From: Deltaproteobacteria bacterium
GTDB lineage: Bacteria > Desulfobacterota_D > UBA1144 > Nemesobacterales > Nemesobacteraceae
DNA: 38,088 nucleotides
NCBI GenBank assembly: GCA_029262295.1
Contig: JAJCZR010000019.1
Coordinates: forward strand, 1 to 38,088
Reading direction: 5' to 3'
Shown one piece after another: positions 7,231 through 15,900 of the stretch. The translations under genes were made by a program, and so were the position numbers. Numbering within the stretch: the first letter of the stretch is position 1; each line of letters opens with the position of its first letter. Below the pieces are notes generated by a model that worked only from the letters and a program-made list of their open reading frames with translations, made no database searches and was not told the DNA's origin.

Positions 7231-7848
7231 ATGGAAAATCTAAAATCATTTGTAGAACTTGTGATGAAAGGCGGATTCTTTGTCTACCCAATAATTATCT
7301 GTTCAATATTTGCAGTAACTATTTTTCTTTACAAATTTTGGAGCTTTAAAAGAAGCAAGATTGTGCCTGAAAGCTTTATTGCAAGGCTCACAGCATTATT
7401 AAAAAGTGGCAAGGCCGCAGATGCTAAAACTCTTTGTAAATCAAACAACTCTTCAATATCAAGAATTGCATCAACTGCCTTAGAAAATAATGGGAACTCC
7501 AGAACACATATTCAGGATCAAATTGAAGTTGCCGGAAAGAGTGAAACCCGGGAGCTTGGAAAATATATTGAGTCCCTGGGTGCCATTAGTAATATAAGCA
7601 CTCTTCTTGGGCTTCTTGGAACTATTTCAGGTATGATCAAAATTTTTGCCGTTATCTCTGAAAAAGATATTGTAAACCCCCCTGCCCTTGCTGGTGGAAT
7701 TTCAGAAGCACTTTACTCAACGGCAATAGGACTTTCAGTGGCAATACCTGCATTTGTTGCATACAAATATATAAGTGCAAGATATGCAGAGTATGTTTCA
7801 CTCCTTGAAGAAGAAAGCAGCAAGATACTAGATCTAACGAGCAACTAA
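7231..7848 (+). CDS. exbB: MotA/TolQ/ExbB proton channel family protein
   Basis: A 205-residue inner-membrane protein of the ExbB/TolQ type, the proton-channel subunit that powers outer-membrane transport or envelope work. One membrane helix lies near residues 16-36, a cytoplasmic loop follows, then two helices at about 112-140 and 155-180. The signature LGLLGTISGMIKIF and the GGISEALYSTAIGLSVAIPAF stretch are the conserved channel segments. A partial ribosome binding site (GGAG) precedes the ATG. exbD follows after 5 bp. ExbB and TolQ cannot be separated reliably here, since neither TonB nor TolA/TolB is in view. Confidence 0.88.
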   Translation: MENLKSFVELVMKGGFFVYPIIICSIFAVTIFLYKFWSFKRSKIVPESFIARLTALLKSGKAADAKTLCKSNNSSISRIASTALENNGNSRTHIQDQIEVAGKSETRELGKYIESLGAISNISTLLGLLGTISGMIKIFAVISEKDIVNPPALAGGISEALYSTAIGLSVAIPAFVAYKYISARYAEYVSLLEEESSKILDLTSN

Positions 7849-7853
7849 ACACT

Positions 7854-8264
7854 ATGAATTTTTTAGACAAAAGAAATGGCCAGGGAATACTTTCAAACCT
7901 GGATCTTACACCGGTTGTGGATGTAGTGTTTAACCTTCTTATTTTTTTTGCACTGTCCCTTAACTTTGCAGCCCAGACAAGCGGGATTAAAGTAAAGCTG
8001 CCCAAGGCTTCTGCAGCAGAACAGGTAAAAACAGAAGATATTACTATTAACCTTACGAATGAAGGCAAGATGTTTTATAATGATGAAGCTGTAGATGCAC
8101 AAACAATAATTGAAAATCTTAAGAAAACCAAAAAGAAAGATATCCTTGTGATTATCAAGGCTGACGACACAGTAAATCATGGAACAGTTGTTGAAACTAT
8201 GGATATTGTAAAATCCAACGGCTTTTCTCGGCTTGCTATTGCAGTTGAAAGAAAGGATGAATAG
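7854..8264 (+). CDS. exbD: ExbD/TolR family protein
   Basis: A 136-residue partner of the preceding channel protein. A short cytoplasmic N-terminus is followed by one membrane helix starting LTPVVDVVFNLLIFF. Asp23 in that helix is the conserved proton-carrying residue of ExbD/TolR. The rest is a periplasmic domain with the repeated strand-helix pattern ending VETMDIVKSNGFSRLAIAVE. It is the last gene of the lysA-exbB-exbD run. A 348-bp gene-free spacer with a large palindrome follows. Confidence 0.9.
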   Translation: MNFLDKRNGQGILSNLDLTPVVDVVFNLLIFFALSLNFAAQTSGIKVKLPKASAAEQVKTEDITINLTNEGKMFYNDEAVDAQTIIENLKKTKKKDILVIIKADDTVNHGTVVETMDIVKSNGFSRLAIAVERKDE

Positions 8265-8413
8265 CTGTGCCTTCAATTTACTTCTTACTACTTTAAATTA
8301 GTTCTCCTCCACCATTTTCATTATATTAATCCCTGACCTGATGAGAACTATAAAAATTTAAATAATGTAGCGAAGAAATGGTAGTACAAAAAAGTTATAA
8401 TATCTTTTTATAA

Positions 8414-8569
8414 TTACTTTTTCTTGATAAAAAGTAACAAAAATCAAGGCTGTGCAAAAATTTAGCTAAAAATAAATTAATATTGCTAAAGTACCCAAGT
8501 CCTCCCCCACCCTGGATACTTCTTAACGCAATATTAATTCATTTTCTTAACGGCCATTTTTGCAAGGCC
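8414..8569. repeat. Long imperfect palindrome, possible MITE-like element
   Basis: The gene-free spacer 8265-8612 holds nested inverted repeats. A perfect 9-bp hairpin, TTACTTTTT (8414-8422) with AAAAAGTAA (8429-8437), is followed by a larger palindrome. There 8453-8461 (TGCAAAAAT) pairs with 8556-8564, and 8469-8486 pairs with 8528-8545 at 17 of 18 positions. The centre at about 8491-8519 is C-rich and partly symmetric (GTACCCA/TGGATAC). An AT-rich palindrome without coding capacity suggests a miniature element or transposon remnant. It could also end exbBD transcription. The bases 8265-8400 show nothing else I can name. Confidence 0.65.
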
Positions 8570-8612
8570 TATAAAAAGAAAATATATCAAAAAACTTACC
8601 AAATTATTCAAC

Positions 8613-9512
8613 ATGAACAGTATCCCAACTTCTGAAAAACTTCCTATAAAAGGATATTTATTCTTAGTTTCTACCGCTTTTTTTACCGCTCTTTCCTATG
8701 CATTTGGAAAATCACTTGACTCCAATCTTGATCCTGAAACTACCACATTTTTTTGGTTTTTTGGAGCATTTGTATTTGCAGCAATTCTGGTGCCTTTTTT
8801 ACCTTCACAGCAAAGAGAGTTAAGGCAAATTGGTAAATATAAAGAAATATTTATATGGAGCTCGATACTAACCTCAGTAGGGGCTGCACTCTGGGTAATC
8901 TCACTTTGGTCAATTGGCCCTGCCCTTACTTCATTTCTTATGAAAGCCCAAACACTATTTTCACTTATACTTGGAGTGTTGTTTCTTGGTGAAAGGCTAA
9001 ACAGGGGAGAAAGCATCGGAATAGCTATTACTGTTGTAGGAGGAATAATCGTCGCCTACCAAAGGGATTCATATCTGATTTATGGGACTATTACTGCAAT
9101 CTCAGCTGCATTTCTCTATTCATTTCTTTCATTCAAAGTAAAGCAGATAGCACAAAACCTTAACATGCTCATGGTTGCAACACTCAGGACACTAGGAGTG
9201 TCAATTGTGCTTTTTATATATCTTGTTGCAACAGGTACATTTGCTGCTCCATCATGGAAGGAAATTATTATTATGGCACTTGGCGGCACCACAGGTGCAT
9301 ATATTGCAAAGGCAAGCCAGTTTCATTCCATTAAACTGCTTGATGTATCAAGGTCTACTGCTGTAATGCCATTGGAATCCATCTTTGTTGTGCTGCTCGC
9401 ATATTTTCTTTTTGATGACATTCCACCGACTATAAAACTCATTGGTGGCGCTGGAATTATTTTGGGTGTAGTGTTTCTGGTTATATACAGATCAGAAGAA
9501 AGAAAGCCTTGA
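8613..9512 (+). CDS. EamA/DMT family transporter
   Basis: A 299-residue membrane protein with about ten predicted helices arranged as two EamA repeats. The first ends near GVLFLGERLNRGESIGIAITVVGGI, the second near LAYFLFDDIPPTIKLIGGAGIILGVVFLVIY; these E-R/D-D plus Gly-rich segments are the family signature. Drug/metabolite transporters of this family export or import small metabolites such as amino acids, but the substrate cannot be read from sequence. No clear ribosome binding site precedes the ATG. The stop lies 1 bp from the stop of ddl on the other strand. Confidence 0.88.
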   Translation: MNSIPTSEKLPIKGYLFLVSTAFFTALSYAFGKSLDSNLDPETTTFFWFFGAFVFAAILVPFLPSQQRELRQIGKYKEIFIWSSILTSVGAALWVISLWSIGPALTSFLMKAQTLFSLILGVLFLGERLNRGESIGIAITVVGGIIVAYQRDSYLIYGTITAISAAFLYSFLSFKVKQIAQNLNMLMVATLRTLGVSIVLFIYLVATGTFAAPSWKEIIIMALGGTTGAYIAKASQFHSIKLLDVSRSTAVMPLESIFVVLLAYFLFDDIPPTIKLIGGAGIILGVVFLVIYRSEERKP

Positions 9513-9513
9513 T

Positions 9514-10623
9514 TTATTTCTCAGAAAAATCAGTCTCAATCTTCTTTTTAGATTCAAAACGTTCTTCAGCAAGTTCAATCAACCTGGTTAATAAGTCTTT
9601 ATAGGAAATTCCACTTATTTCCCAAAGTTTGGGATACATGCTTATACTTGTGAACCCGGGGATCGTGTTAATTTCACTAACGTAAATTTCTTCGGTCTTT
9701 GAATCCATAAGAAAATCTATCCTTCCCATCCCGCTGCAGCAAAGGGAAGTATAAGTTTTTATTGAAATGTCTTTTAATTTTTCTATCAGGTTTTCATTTA
9801 GCTTTGCCGGAATAACAAGCTCTGTGGAATCATCGTGATATTTTGCCTCATAATCGTAAAAATCTTTTTTGGGAATAATCTCTCCCGGAAGTGATGCAAT
9901 TGGACTTTCATTTCCAAGCAAGCTTACCTCAAGCTCTCTTATATTATCAACTGCTTTTTCCACTATTACCCTATTTGAAAACTTGAAAGACGAATCTACG
10001 GCTTTTTCAACTTCACTTTCAGAAAATATTTTATATACCCCAACACTTGATCCCAGATCTGCAGATTTTACAAACGCGGGAAATGAGATCGTTTCAGTAA
10101 TACTCTTTAAAATTTCTTCTTTATTTTCATTCCACTCGGATGAATTAAACCCGAGATAATCAACCACAGAAATTCCAGCATTTTTGAGGACATCCTTCAT
10201 CACAATTTTGTCCATTCCAACTGAGGAACCCAAAACACCTGCACCAATATAGGGAATGTTCATAAGTTCAAACAGACCCTGCACAGAACCATCTTCACCA
10301 TAGGTGCCATGCAAAACAGGAAATATGATATCAACATTAACTTTGTTAACTACAGAGCTGTTTTTTATTTCCAGAAAATGGCCTGGTGCATTAATTCTTA
10401 GAGATGGCGTAATTTCAGAGCTTTGATCTATAACAAGCTCACCACCATCTAACCATTGATCTACTTCGGCTTTATGCCAGTTTCCTTGTTTTGAGATAAA
10501 TATGGCAAAAATATCAAATTTTGATCTATCCAGGTTAGAGATAATGGATTTTGATGAAATAAGTGAGATTTCATGCTCAACACAAGCCCCACCAAAAATA
10601 ACTGCAACTGTTTTATTGCTCAA
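9514..10623 (-). CDS. ddl: D-alanine--D-alanine ligase
   Basis: ATP-grasp enzyme that joins two D-alanines for peptidoglycan. The 369 residues cover the family: VIFGGACVEHEISLIS at the start, HGTYGEDGSVQGLFE, IPYIGAGVLGSSVGMDK, the FYDYEAKY motif typical of D-Ala-D-Ala rather than D-Ala-D-Lac ligases, and EINTIPGFTSISMYPKLWE with metal-binding residues at the C-terminal end. The start codon is TTG at 10623, supported by AAGAGG about 8 bp upstream and by the usual N-terminus. It has a Lys-rich tail of about 20 residues. It is transcribed alone, away from the mltD-like gene. Confidence 0.94.
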   Translation of the reverse strand: MSNKTVAVIFGGACVEHEISLISSKSIISNLDRSKFDIFAIFISKQGNWHKAEVDQWLDGGELVIDQSSEITPSLRINAPGHFLEIKNSSVVNKVNVDIIFPVLHGTYGEDGSVQGLFELMNIPYIGAGVLGSSVGMDKIVMKDVLKNAGISVVDYLGFNSSEWNENKEEILKSITETISFPAFVKSADLGSSVGVYKIFSESEVEKAVDSSFKFSNRVIVEKAVDNIRELEVSLLGNESPIASLPGEIIPKKDFYDYEAKYHDDSTELVIPAKLNENLIEKLKDISIKTYTSLCCSGMGRIDFLMDSKTEEIYVSEINTIPGFTSISMYPKLWEISGISYKDLLTRLIELAEERFESKKKIETDFSEK

Positions 10624-10657
10624 TTCAAAGCCTCTTGATTAAATTTGTTGATTAAAC

Positions 10658-10666
10658 ACTATAGCA
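10658..10666 (-). promoter_or_regulatory. Extended -10 promoter element of ddl
   Basis: The minus strand reads TGCTATAGT, a 5/6 -10 box with the TG extension. No good -35 lies at 16-18 bp, which extended -10 promoters tolerate. A start point near 10651 would give a leader of about 28 nt containing the AAGAGG ribosome binding site and the TTG start. Confidence 0.4.
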
Positions 10667-10822
10667 AATAATTGTCAAGAATGAGAACTATTTTGCGGAT
10701 TTTACAATAATTGGGTAAATTAATAATCCAAATCCAAAAACCGGAAATTTTTGTATTTAGGGACATCTTATTTAAGTCCGTTTTTTTAGCAAATAAAATC
10801 AATATTTAACAAGTATTTATAG

Positions 10823-12418
10823 ATGAATCGATTTATCTATCGAAAATACATTTTTTTAACACTAATTTTTAGCCTGCTACTTTTTGCAGGATGTGTAAAG
10901 CCATCTCCAAAATCAACTATTAATAAACTTCCTGATCCAAGAACTGAGCCTATAGAGTTTGTTCACCTTCCAAGTGATTATGAACTTTCTGTGAGAGGAT
11001 ATGGTTCTACCTTCTTTTTTATTAACCCAATGGTAAATAGTTATAGAAAGAATATTTACCTTGAAAAACTTGTTGGGATTGTAAACAAAGAGGATCAAGA
11101 ATTTGAACTGAATGTTGTTGAGAATGAACAGGTTCAAAAATATATAGATTACTTCACCGGAAGGGGCAGAAAATATTTTGAAGTATGGCTTGAACGATCA
11201 GGGAAATATGTACCAATCTTTGAAGATATGCTCCAGGCACGCAGGGTTCCAAAAGAAATTGCCTATCTTTCCATGATAGAAAGTGGTTTTAATATGAAAG
11301 CCCGTTCAAACAAGCATGCTGTCGGGCCCTGGCAGTTTATAAGATCAACTGGAAAAAGATATAACTTAAGAATTGATTCATGGGCAGATGAAAGAATGCA
11401 CCTTGAAAAATCAACCCATGCTGCTGCAAGTTACCTGACTGACCTTTATGATATTTTTCAATCCTGGGAACTCGCACTTGCAAGTTATAACTGCGGTGAG
11501 AGAAGGGTATTCAGAGAAGTAAGAAAACATAAATCCCATGATTATTGGGTTGTATCAGAATCCCTTCCAAGAGAGACAAGAAACTATGTTCCAAAATATT
11601 TTGCAGCCCTGATTATTTCAAAAAACCCTGAAAAATATGGTTTTAAAAAACCTGAATTTATTAGGGAAAAAGACTATCAACTTGTAAACGTTCCTCCCTC
11701 AAAAAACCTTAAAGATATTGCAAGAATATCAAATATAAGTGATGAAACCCTTCTGGACTTTAATCCAAGCTTAATTAGCAAAGCCACTCCACCGGGAAGT
11801 TCTTACCAGCTCAAAGTTCCACGGATTTATGCTGATCAGGTTGAATCCAAAAACAAGGAAATAGCTGCACTTAAAATAGTGAAAGAACCTTCAGTTACAA
11901 GACCGAAAATCACTTATTACAGGGTAAGAAATGGTGACAACCTCGGTTATATTGCAAAAAAATTCCGTACATCTGTTAAAAGCATTAAAAGACTTAATAA
12001 AATAAATGGAACCAAAATTTTTCCAGGGCAAAGGCTCAGAATTTCTGGCTCTTCTAAAAGTTATGCTTCATCTTCCAAAAGCAAAAAAAGAACTTATACT
12101 TCAAGTTCTGGTTCAACTCATAAAGTAAGAAGCGGTGAATCCTTATCTGTAATTGCTGAAAAATACGGGACTTCTGTCAGATCAATAAAAAGTGCTAACA
12201 ACCTTAGTAACACAAAGATTAAGGCAGGACAAACATTAAGAATCCCAAAATCCAAAAGCTCAAAAAGTTCATCTAAAGTAGACTATAAGATAAGAAATGG
12301 TGATACGCTTTCAGAGATTGCTGAAAATTACCGTGTATCAGTTTCCGACCTAAAGAAATGGAACAACATGTCTTCAAACAGGCTTACCGCAGGAAAAAAG
12401 ATAGTGATATTCAGGTAA
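10823..12418 (+). CDS. mltD: MltD-like membrane-bound lytic murein transglycosylase with three LysM repeats
   Basis: A 531-residue lipoprotein that cleaves glycan strands of peptidoglycan. The N-terminus has a signal peptide with lipobox LFAGC (Cys24). The SLT domain spans about 125-260: catalytic Glu153 in MIESGFN, then AVGPWQFIRSTG (166-177) and ALASYNCG (218-225). Three LysM peptidoglycan-binding repeats follow at about 365-408, 432-475 and 487-530, joined by Ser/Lys-rich linkers. This layout is that of MltD. It is the first gene of a run with the two glycosylase-like genes, the next start lying 10 bp after its stop. Confidence 0.92.
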   Translation: MNRFIYRKYIFLTLIFSLLLFAGCVKPSPKSTINKLPDPRTEPIEFVHLPSDYELSVRGYGSTFFFINPMVNSYRKNIYLEKLVGIVNKEDQEFELNVVENEQVQKYIDYFTGRGRKYFEVWLERSGKYVPIFEDMLQARRVPKEIAYLSMIESGFNMKARSNKHAVGPWQFIRSTGKRYNLRIDSWADERMHLEKSTHAAASYLTDLYDIFQSWELALASYNCGERRVFREVRKHKSHDYWVVSESLPRETRNYVPKYFAALIISKNPEKYGFKKPEFIREKDYQLVNVPPSKNLKDIARISNISDETLLDFNPSLISKATPPGSSYQLKVPRIYADQVESKNKEIAALKIVKEPSVTRPKITYYRVRNGDNLGYIAKKFRTSVKSIKRLNKINGTKIFPGQRLRISGSSKSYASSSKSKKRTYTSSSGSTHKVRSGESLSVIAEKYGTSVRSIKSANNLSNTKIKAGQTLRIPKSKSSKSSSKVDYKIRNGDTLSEIAENYRVSVSDLKKWNNMSSNRLTAGKKIVIFR

Positions 12419-12428
12419 GTTTGCCTCA

Positions 12429-13073
12429 GTGATTACCCTTAGTTCAATTCGATCAAATCACAAGTTAAAAAGAAAAGAAATAAAAAGTCGGCTGAAAGAG
12501 TTTGAGAAGATTGGCAAAAATGCAGGAAATGAAAAACTGTTTGAAGAAATGGCCCTTTGCATTTTTACTGCCGGGGCTAGTGCCAAGATGGGTATTAATG
12601 CTGTCAATTCCATAAAAGACATTCTTGCCCATGGATCCTTGGCAGAACTTAAAAAAAGGCTCCGTGGAGTCTACAGGTTTCCAAATGCAAGGGCTGGCTA
12701 TATTATCCACACCCGAAACTATCTTACCCGTGAATTTGATATGAATTTAAGAAAGCTTCTACTCTCTTTTAATAATCCAATTGAAAGAAGAAGTTTTATT
12801 GCTAAAAACAAAGACATCAAAGGACTTGGATTTAAAGAATCCAGTCATTTTCTTAGAAACATAGGTTTTAAAGGATATGGAATTCTGGATAAACATATTG
12901 TCAATTGCATGTATGAACTTAATTTGATCAAAACTAACAAACCACCCACAAATGAGAAAAGCTATCTTGAGCTTGAAGACAGGTTGAAAGAATTTTCTCA
13001 AAAAAACAATTTGGATTTTGATGAACTCGATCTACTTTTATGGAGTGAAAAAACCGGAGTAATTCTAAAATAA
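12429..13073 (+). CDS. ogg: Archaeal-type (Ogg2-like) 8-oxoguanine DNA glycosylase/AP lyase
   Basis: A 214-residue helix-hairpin-helix glycosylase that should remove 8-oxoguanine from DNA and cut the abasic site. The hairpin and active site read KGLGFKESSHFLRN, with Lys136 as the expected nucleophile, and GILDKHIVN with catalytic Asp154 and His156, as in the Ogg2 family best known from archaea and some bacteria. The start is GTG at 12429 with no upstream ATG; a weak AGG lies near the mltD stop. A clear paralogue follows 5 bp after the stop, with matching segments along the whole length (FEEMALCIFTAG/FKELCFCILSSG; LDFDELDLLLW/IDIDELDLLLW). Confidence 0.85.
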   Translation: MITLSSIRSNHKLKRKEIKSRLKEFEKIGKNAGNEKLFEEMALCIFTAGASAKMGINAVNSIKDILAHGSLAELKKRLRGVYRFPNARAGYIIHTRNYLTREFDMNLRKLLLSFNNPIERRSFIAKNKDIKGLGFKESSHFLRNIGFKGYGILDKHIVNCMYELNLIKTNKPPTNEKSYLELEDRLKEFSQKNNLDFDELDLLLWSEKTGVILK

Positions 13074-13078
13074 GAGCA

Positions 13079-13732
13079 ATGTGCATCGATAAAGACATAA
13101 AAAATGAACTGGTTCATCTTTATAACGAGAACAAGGATAAAATTAAAAAGCAGCTAAAGTCTTTTGAAAACAACTTTAAGAACTCGAATGATGAAAAGAT
13201 ATTCAAGGAACTTTGTTTTTGTATTTTGAGTTCAGGAGTGGGCCCCAAAATTGCTGAAAATTCACTTCTAAAAATAGAGAATGAATTATGGGATGGCACC
13301 TCTGAGGAGATTATCAAGCTTCTCGAGGGAGTTCATAAATTTCCTGCTAAAGCTTCATATCTGGTTACTACCAGGGATTATCTTAAAAGTGAGCATGATT
13401 TCAAAATAAAATCCCTTATCAGCGAATTTAAGGATAAGAATGAAAGAAGGGATTTTTTTGCAAACAATAAAAACATAAAGGGGCTTGGATATATGCAGGG
13501 AAGCCATTTTCTTAGAAACCTTGGTTTTAAAGGATATGCAATTCTTGACCGAAACAACATTAAATCACTTTATGAGTTGGGCCTTCTTAGCGAACCAAAT
13601 CAACCTTCAACAAGAAAAAGATATCTGGAAACAGAAAAAATTATGGAGGATTTTGCAAAGGAGATAAATATTGATATTGATGAGTTAGACCTTCTTTTAT
13701 GGCTTAGAAAAAGAGGTTATATACCAAAATAG
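13079..13732 (+). CDS. Ogg2-like paralogue lacking the catalytic lysine
   Basis: A 217-residue tandem paralogue of the preceding glycosylase. The fold is kept: ELCFCILSSG, the FP motif near 88, KGLGYMQGSHFLRNLGFKGYAILDRNN and DELDLLLWLRKRG. The active-site position of Lys136 in the neighbour is Met139 here (codon ATG), the next Glu is Gln, and the His two residues after the catalytic Asp is Asn159. Asp157 is kept. A Schiff-base lyase reaction therefore looks impossible, while base removal or DNA/lesion binding remains possible. The ATG has AAGAG just upstream, overlapping the previous stop region. The frame is intact, which argues against a decaying pseudogene. Its stop lies 1 bp from the converging PIG-L gene. 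Confidence 0.8.
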   Translation: MCIDKDIKNELVHLYNENKDKIKKQLKSFENNFKNSNDEKIFKELCFCILSSGVGPKIAENSLLKIENELWDGTSEEIIKLLEGVHKFPAKASYLVTTRDYLKSEHDFKIKSLISEFKDKNERRDFFANNKNIKGLGYMQGSHFLRNLGFKGYAILDRNNIKSLYELGLLSEPNQPSTRKRYLETEKIMEDFAKEINIDIDELDLLLWLRKRGYIPK

Positions 13733-13733
13733 A

Positions 13734-14399
13734 TCAGCTTTCTTTATATTTAATAAATACTTCTGCATAACTATTATCAATGAACTCATAAACATCATTA
13801 AATACTGCCCTGTATCTGTTAAGCCCTAAAACACCTGCAGTATAATCTTTGTACGCAAGTTGACTTTCATGAGTATTAATCGCCTTAGATTTTATTTCGA
13901 CAAAATCAGTAATATCTTCAATTCTGTCATACTGCTCAAAGGGAGTCCATACTTCATAACACCATATACGAGGTTCAGACCCTTTTTCAACTAAACCTTC
14001 AAGTATTCTTATTGAAGTGCTAGCCACTATTTTATGAGTCGGATGTTTATCAATTTCAGGATGGGGAATATATATTTCAACTGGATTATATTTTTCAAAA
14101 CAGGCTGAGAGCATATTCTCTAATTTTTTTCTGTTAGCTTCTGACTTAACCTCGCTTAATCTAAAGCATTCAAGGTTTTTTATACCCAGAATTTCACTTG
14201 AAGCGTCCACTTCACTTTTTCTAATCTTTACGAGTTCACTGGTTGACATATTATTTGATCTTGTACTTCCACTTCCATCTGTTACAACCACTGAAACAAC
14301 TGTGTGACCTTCCTTTATTAGCTTCGCAACAGTGCCGCTCATTGCTATTTCTAGATCATCGGGATGTGGGGAAATAACAAGAATATTTTTAGAATTCAT
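13734..14399 (-). CDS. PIG-L/LmbE family deacetylase
   Basis: A 221-residue zinc-dependent deacetylase of the PIG-L family, which removes acetyl groups from GlcNAc-linked compounds. The N-terminal motif ISPHPDD (residues 10-15) and the later EIDKHPTHK (His119, His122) give the zinc and catalytic residues. The middle has the expected R-K-E segment (LVKIRKSEVDASSEILGI). Relatives include BshB of bacillithiol synthesis and sugar-nucleotide enzymes; the true substrate cannot be decided here. It is a single gene with its start 70 bp from gatB, which runs the other way. Confidence 0.85.
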   Translation of the reverse strand: MNSKNILVISPHPDDLEIAMSGTVAKLIKEGHTVVSVVVTDGSGSTRSNNMSTSELVKIRKSEVDASSEILGIKNLECFRLSEVKSEANRKKLENMLSACFEKYNPVEIYIPHPEIDKHPTHKIVASTSIRILEGLVEKGSEPRIWCYEVWTPFEQYDRIEDITDFVEIKSKAINTHESQLAYKDYTAGVLGLNRYRAVFNDVYEFIDNSYAEVFIKYKES

Positions 14400-14469
14400 C
14401 TATTTAATTTCCTTGACAAAAAATATAAATCAATCACCTTTTTTTATTTTTAAACCTAAAGGAGTGATA

Positions 14470-15900
14470 ATGGAATTTGAACCAGTAATCGGACTCGAAG
14501 TACATGCACAACTTCTCACTGAATCCAAAATTTTTTCTTCCGCTTCAACAAAATTTGGGAGTAAACCCAATTCGCAGGTAACCCCTGTATGCTTGGGGAT
14601 GCCTGGGGTTTTACCGGTTTTCAATAAAAAAGCCCTTGAATTTGCTGTAAAAGCAGGCCTTGCAACAAATTGTGAAATTTCAGAAGAATCAAGGTTTGCA
14701 AGAAAGAACTACTTTTACCCTGATCTCCCCAAAGGCTATCAAATATCACAGTATGATATGCCACTTTGCCAGTTTGGAAAACTTGATATTAAATGTGAAG
14801 GATATGAAAAAACAATAAGAATTACAAGGATCCATCTTGAAGAAGATGCAGGAAAACTAATACATGAAGATTCTGAAACAGAAAGTTATGTCGATCTCAA
14901 CAGAGCAGGAGTGCCGCTTATTGAAATTGTTAGTGAGCCCGACATCTCCACTTCTGAAGAAGCAGTTGAGTATGTAAAAAAGTTGAGAAATATACTCAAA
15001 TATATTGGCGTCTGTGATGGGAATATGGAAGAAGGTAGCCTGAGGTGCGATGCAAATATATCTGTAAGGCCCAAAGGAGAGAAAAAGCTTGGAACAAAAG
15101 CTGAGATTAAGAATATTAACTCTTTTCGGTTTATTCAAAAAGCAATTGACTATGAGATAAAAAGGCAAATAACAAGTATTCAAAATGGAGAAAAGGTAGC
15201 ACAGGAAACCAGGCTTTTTGACTCTGAAAAAGGTGTAACTTTCTCTATGAGATCAAAAGAGGAAGCCCATGATTACAGATATTTTCCAGATCCAGACTTA
15301 CTTCCTGTATTGGTAAGCAAAGAATATATTAATAATCTGAAAGTTAGTTTGCCCGAACTTCCAGATCAAAAACTGCAAAGGTTTACTGAAAAACTTTTAC
15401 TTTCAAAAAATGATGCCGGGATACTTACTTCATCAAAACCACTTTCAGACTACTTTGAGAAGTGTCTTAAGTATCTTGATAATCCCAAAGTTGTTAGCAA
15501 TTGGATTATAAATGAACTACTAAGCGTGCTTGATGATGAAGATAAAATCGGAGAGTTTCAGGTAAAACCAAAAGATATGGCAAAACTACTGGAGCTTACT
15601 GAAAATGGGAAAATAAATGGGAAAATTGCTAAAGAAATATTTCCCGAAATGATAAGCTCTGGAAAATCTGCTGACACTATTGTTGAAGAAAAAAACTTAT
15701 CCCAGATTACAGATCAATCGGAAATCGAAACAACTATAAAAGATATTATTGAAGCTAATCCAAAAGAGGCACAGCGTTATAGCGAAGGTGAAGAAAAGCT
15801 ACTTGGTTTTTTTGTTGGCCAAATAATGAAAGAAACCAAAGGGAAGGCAAATCCAAAGATAGTAAATGAAATACTGAAAAGGCTTCTTGGAAGTAACTAA
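14470..15900 (+). CDS. gatB: Asp-tRNA(Asn)/Glu-tRNA(Gln) amidotransferase subunit B
   Basis: Subunit B of the amidotransferase that makes Gln-tRNA(Gln), and often Asn-tRNA(Asn), from mischarged tRNA. The start at 14470 (MEFEPVIGLEVHAQL) has a strong AAAGGAG upstream; the open frame extends left to 14332 but that part is spurious. Motifs are CLGMPGVLP, RKNYFYPDLPKGYQISQYD, EEDAGK, VDLNRAGVPLIEIVSEPD, EGSLRCDANISVRPKG and the YRYFPDPDL segment. The C-terminal helical tail domain (about 330-476) ends GKANPKIVNEILKRLL. gatA and gatC are not nearby. The stop overlaps the stop of the response regulator on the other strand. Confidence 0.96.
   Translation: MEFEPVIGLEVHAQLLTESKIFSSASTKFGSKPNSQVTPVCLGMPGVLPVFNKKALEFAVKAGLATNCEISEESRFARKNYFYPDLPKGYQISQYDMPLCQFGKLDIKCEGYEKTIRITRIHLEEDAGKLIHEDSETESYVDLNRAGVPLIEIVSEPDISTSEEAVEYVKKLRNILKYIGVCDGNMEEGSLRCDANISVRPKGEKKLGTKAEIKNINSFRFIQKAIDYEIKRQITSIQNGEKVAQETRLFDSEKGVTFSMRSKEEAHDYRYFPDPDLLPVLVSKEYINNLKVSLPELPDQKLQRFTEKLLLSKNDAGILTSSKPLSDYFEKCLKYLDNPKVVSNWIINELLSVLDDEDKIGEFQVKPKDMAKLLELTENGKINGKIAKEIFPEMISSGKSADTIVEEKNLSQITDQSEIETTIKDIIEANPKEAQRYSEGEEKLLGFFVGQIMKETKGKANPKIVNEILKRLLGSN

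Noticed and set aside
10735-10800. Palindrome-like GGACATCTTATTTAAGTCC region before the mltD-like gene
   Set aside because: Only a few pairs, not beyond chance in AT-rich sequence.
13079-13732. Second glycosylase as a pseudogene
   Set aside because: Open frame, full length, ribosome binding site and kept fold residues; more likely changed function, though inactivity is possible.
14413-14418. TTGACA upstream of gatB as a promoter
   Set aside because: No acceptable -10 box at 16-18 bp spacing was found.
14332-14469. Longer gatB start at 14332
   Set aside because: The extra 46 residues overlap the PIG-L gene and do not match the family; the ATG at 14470 has AAAGGAG upstream.
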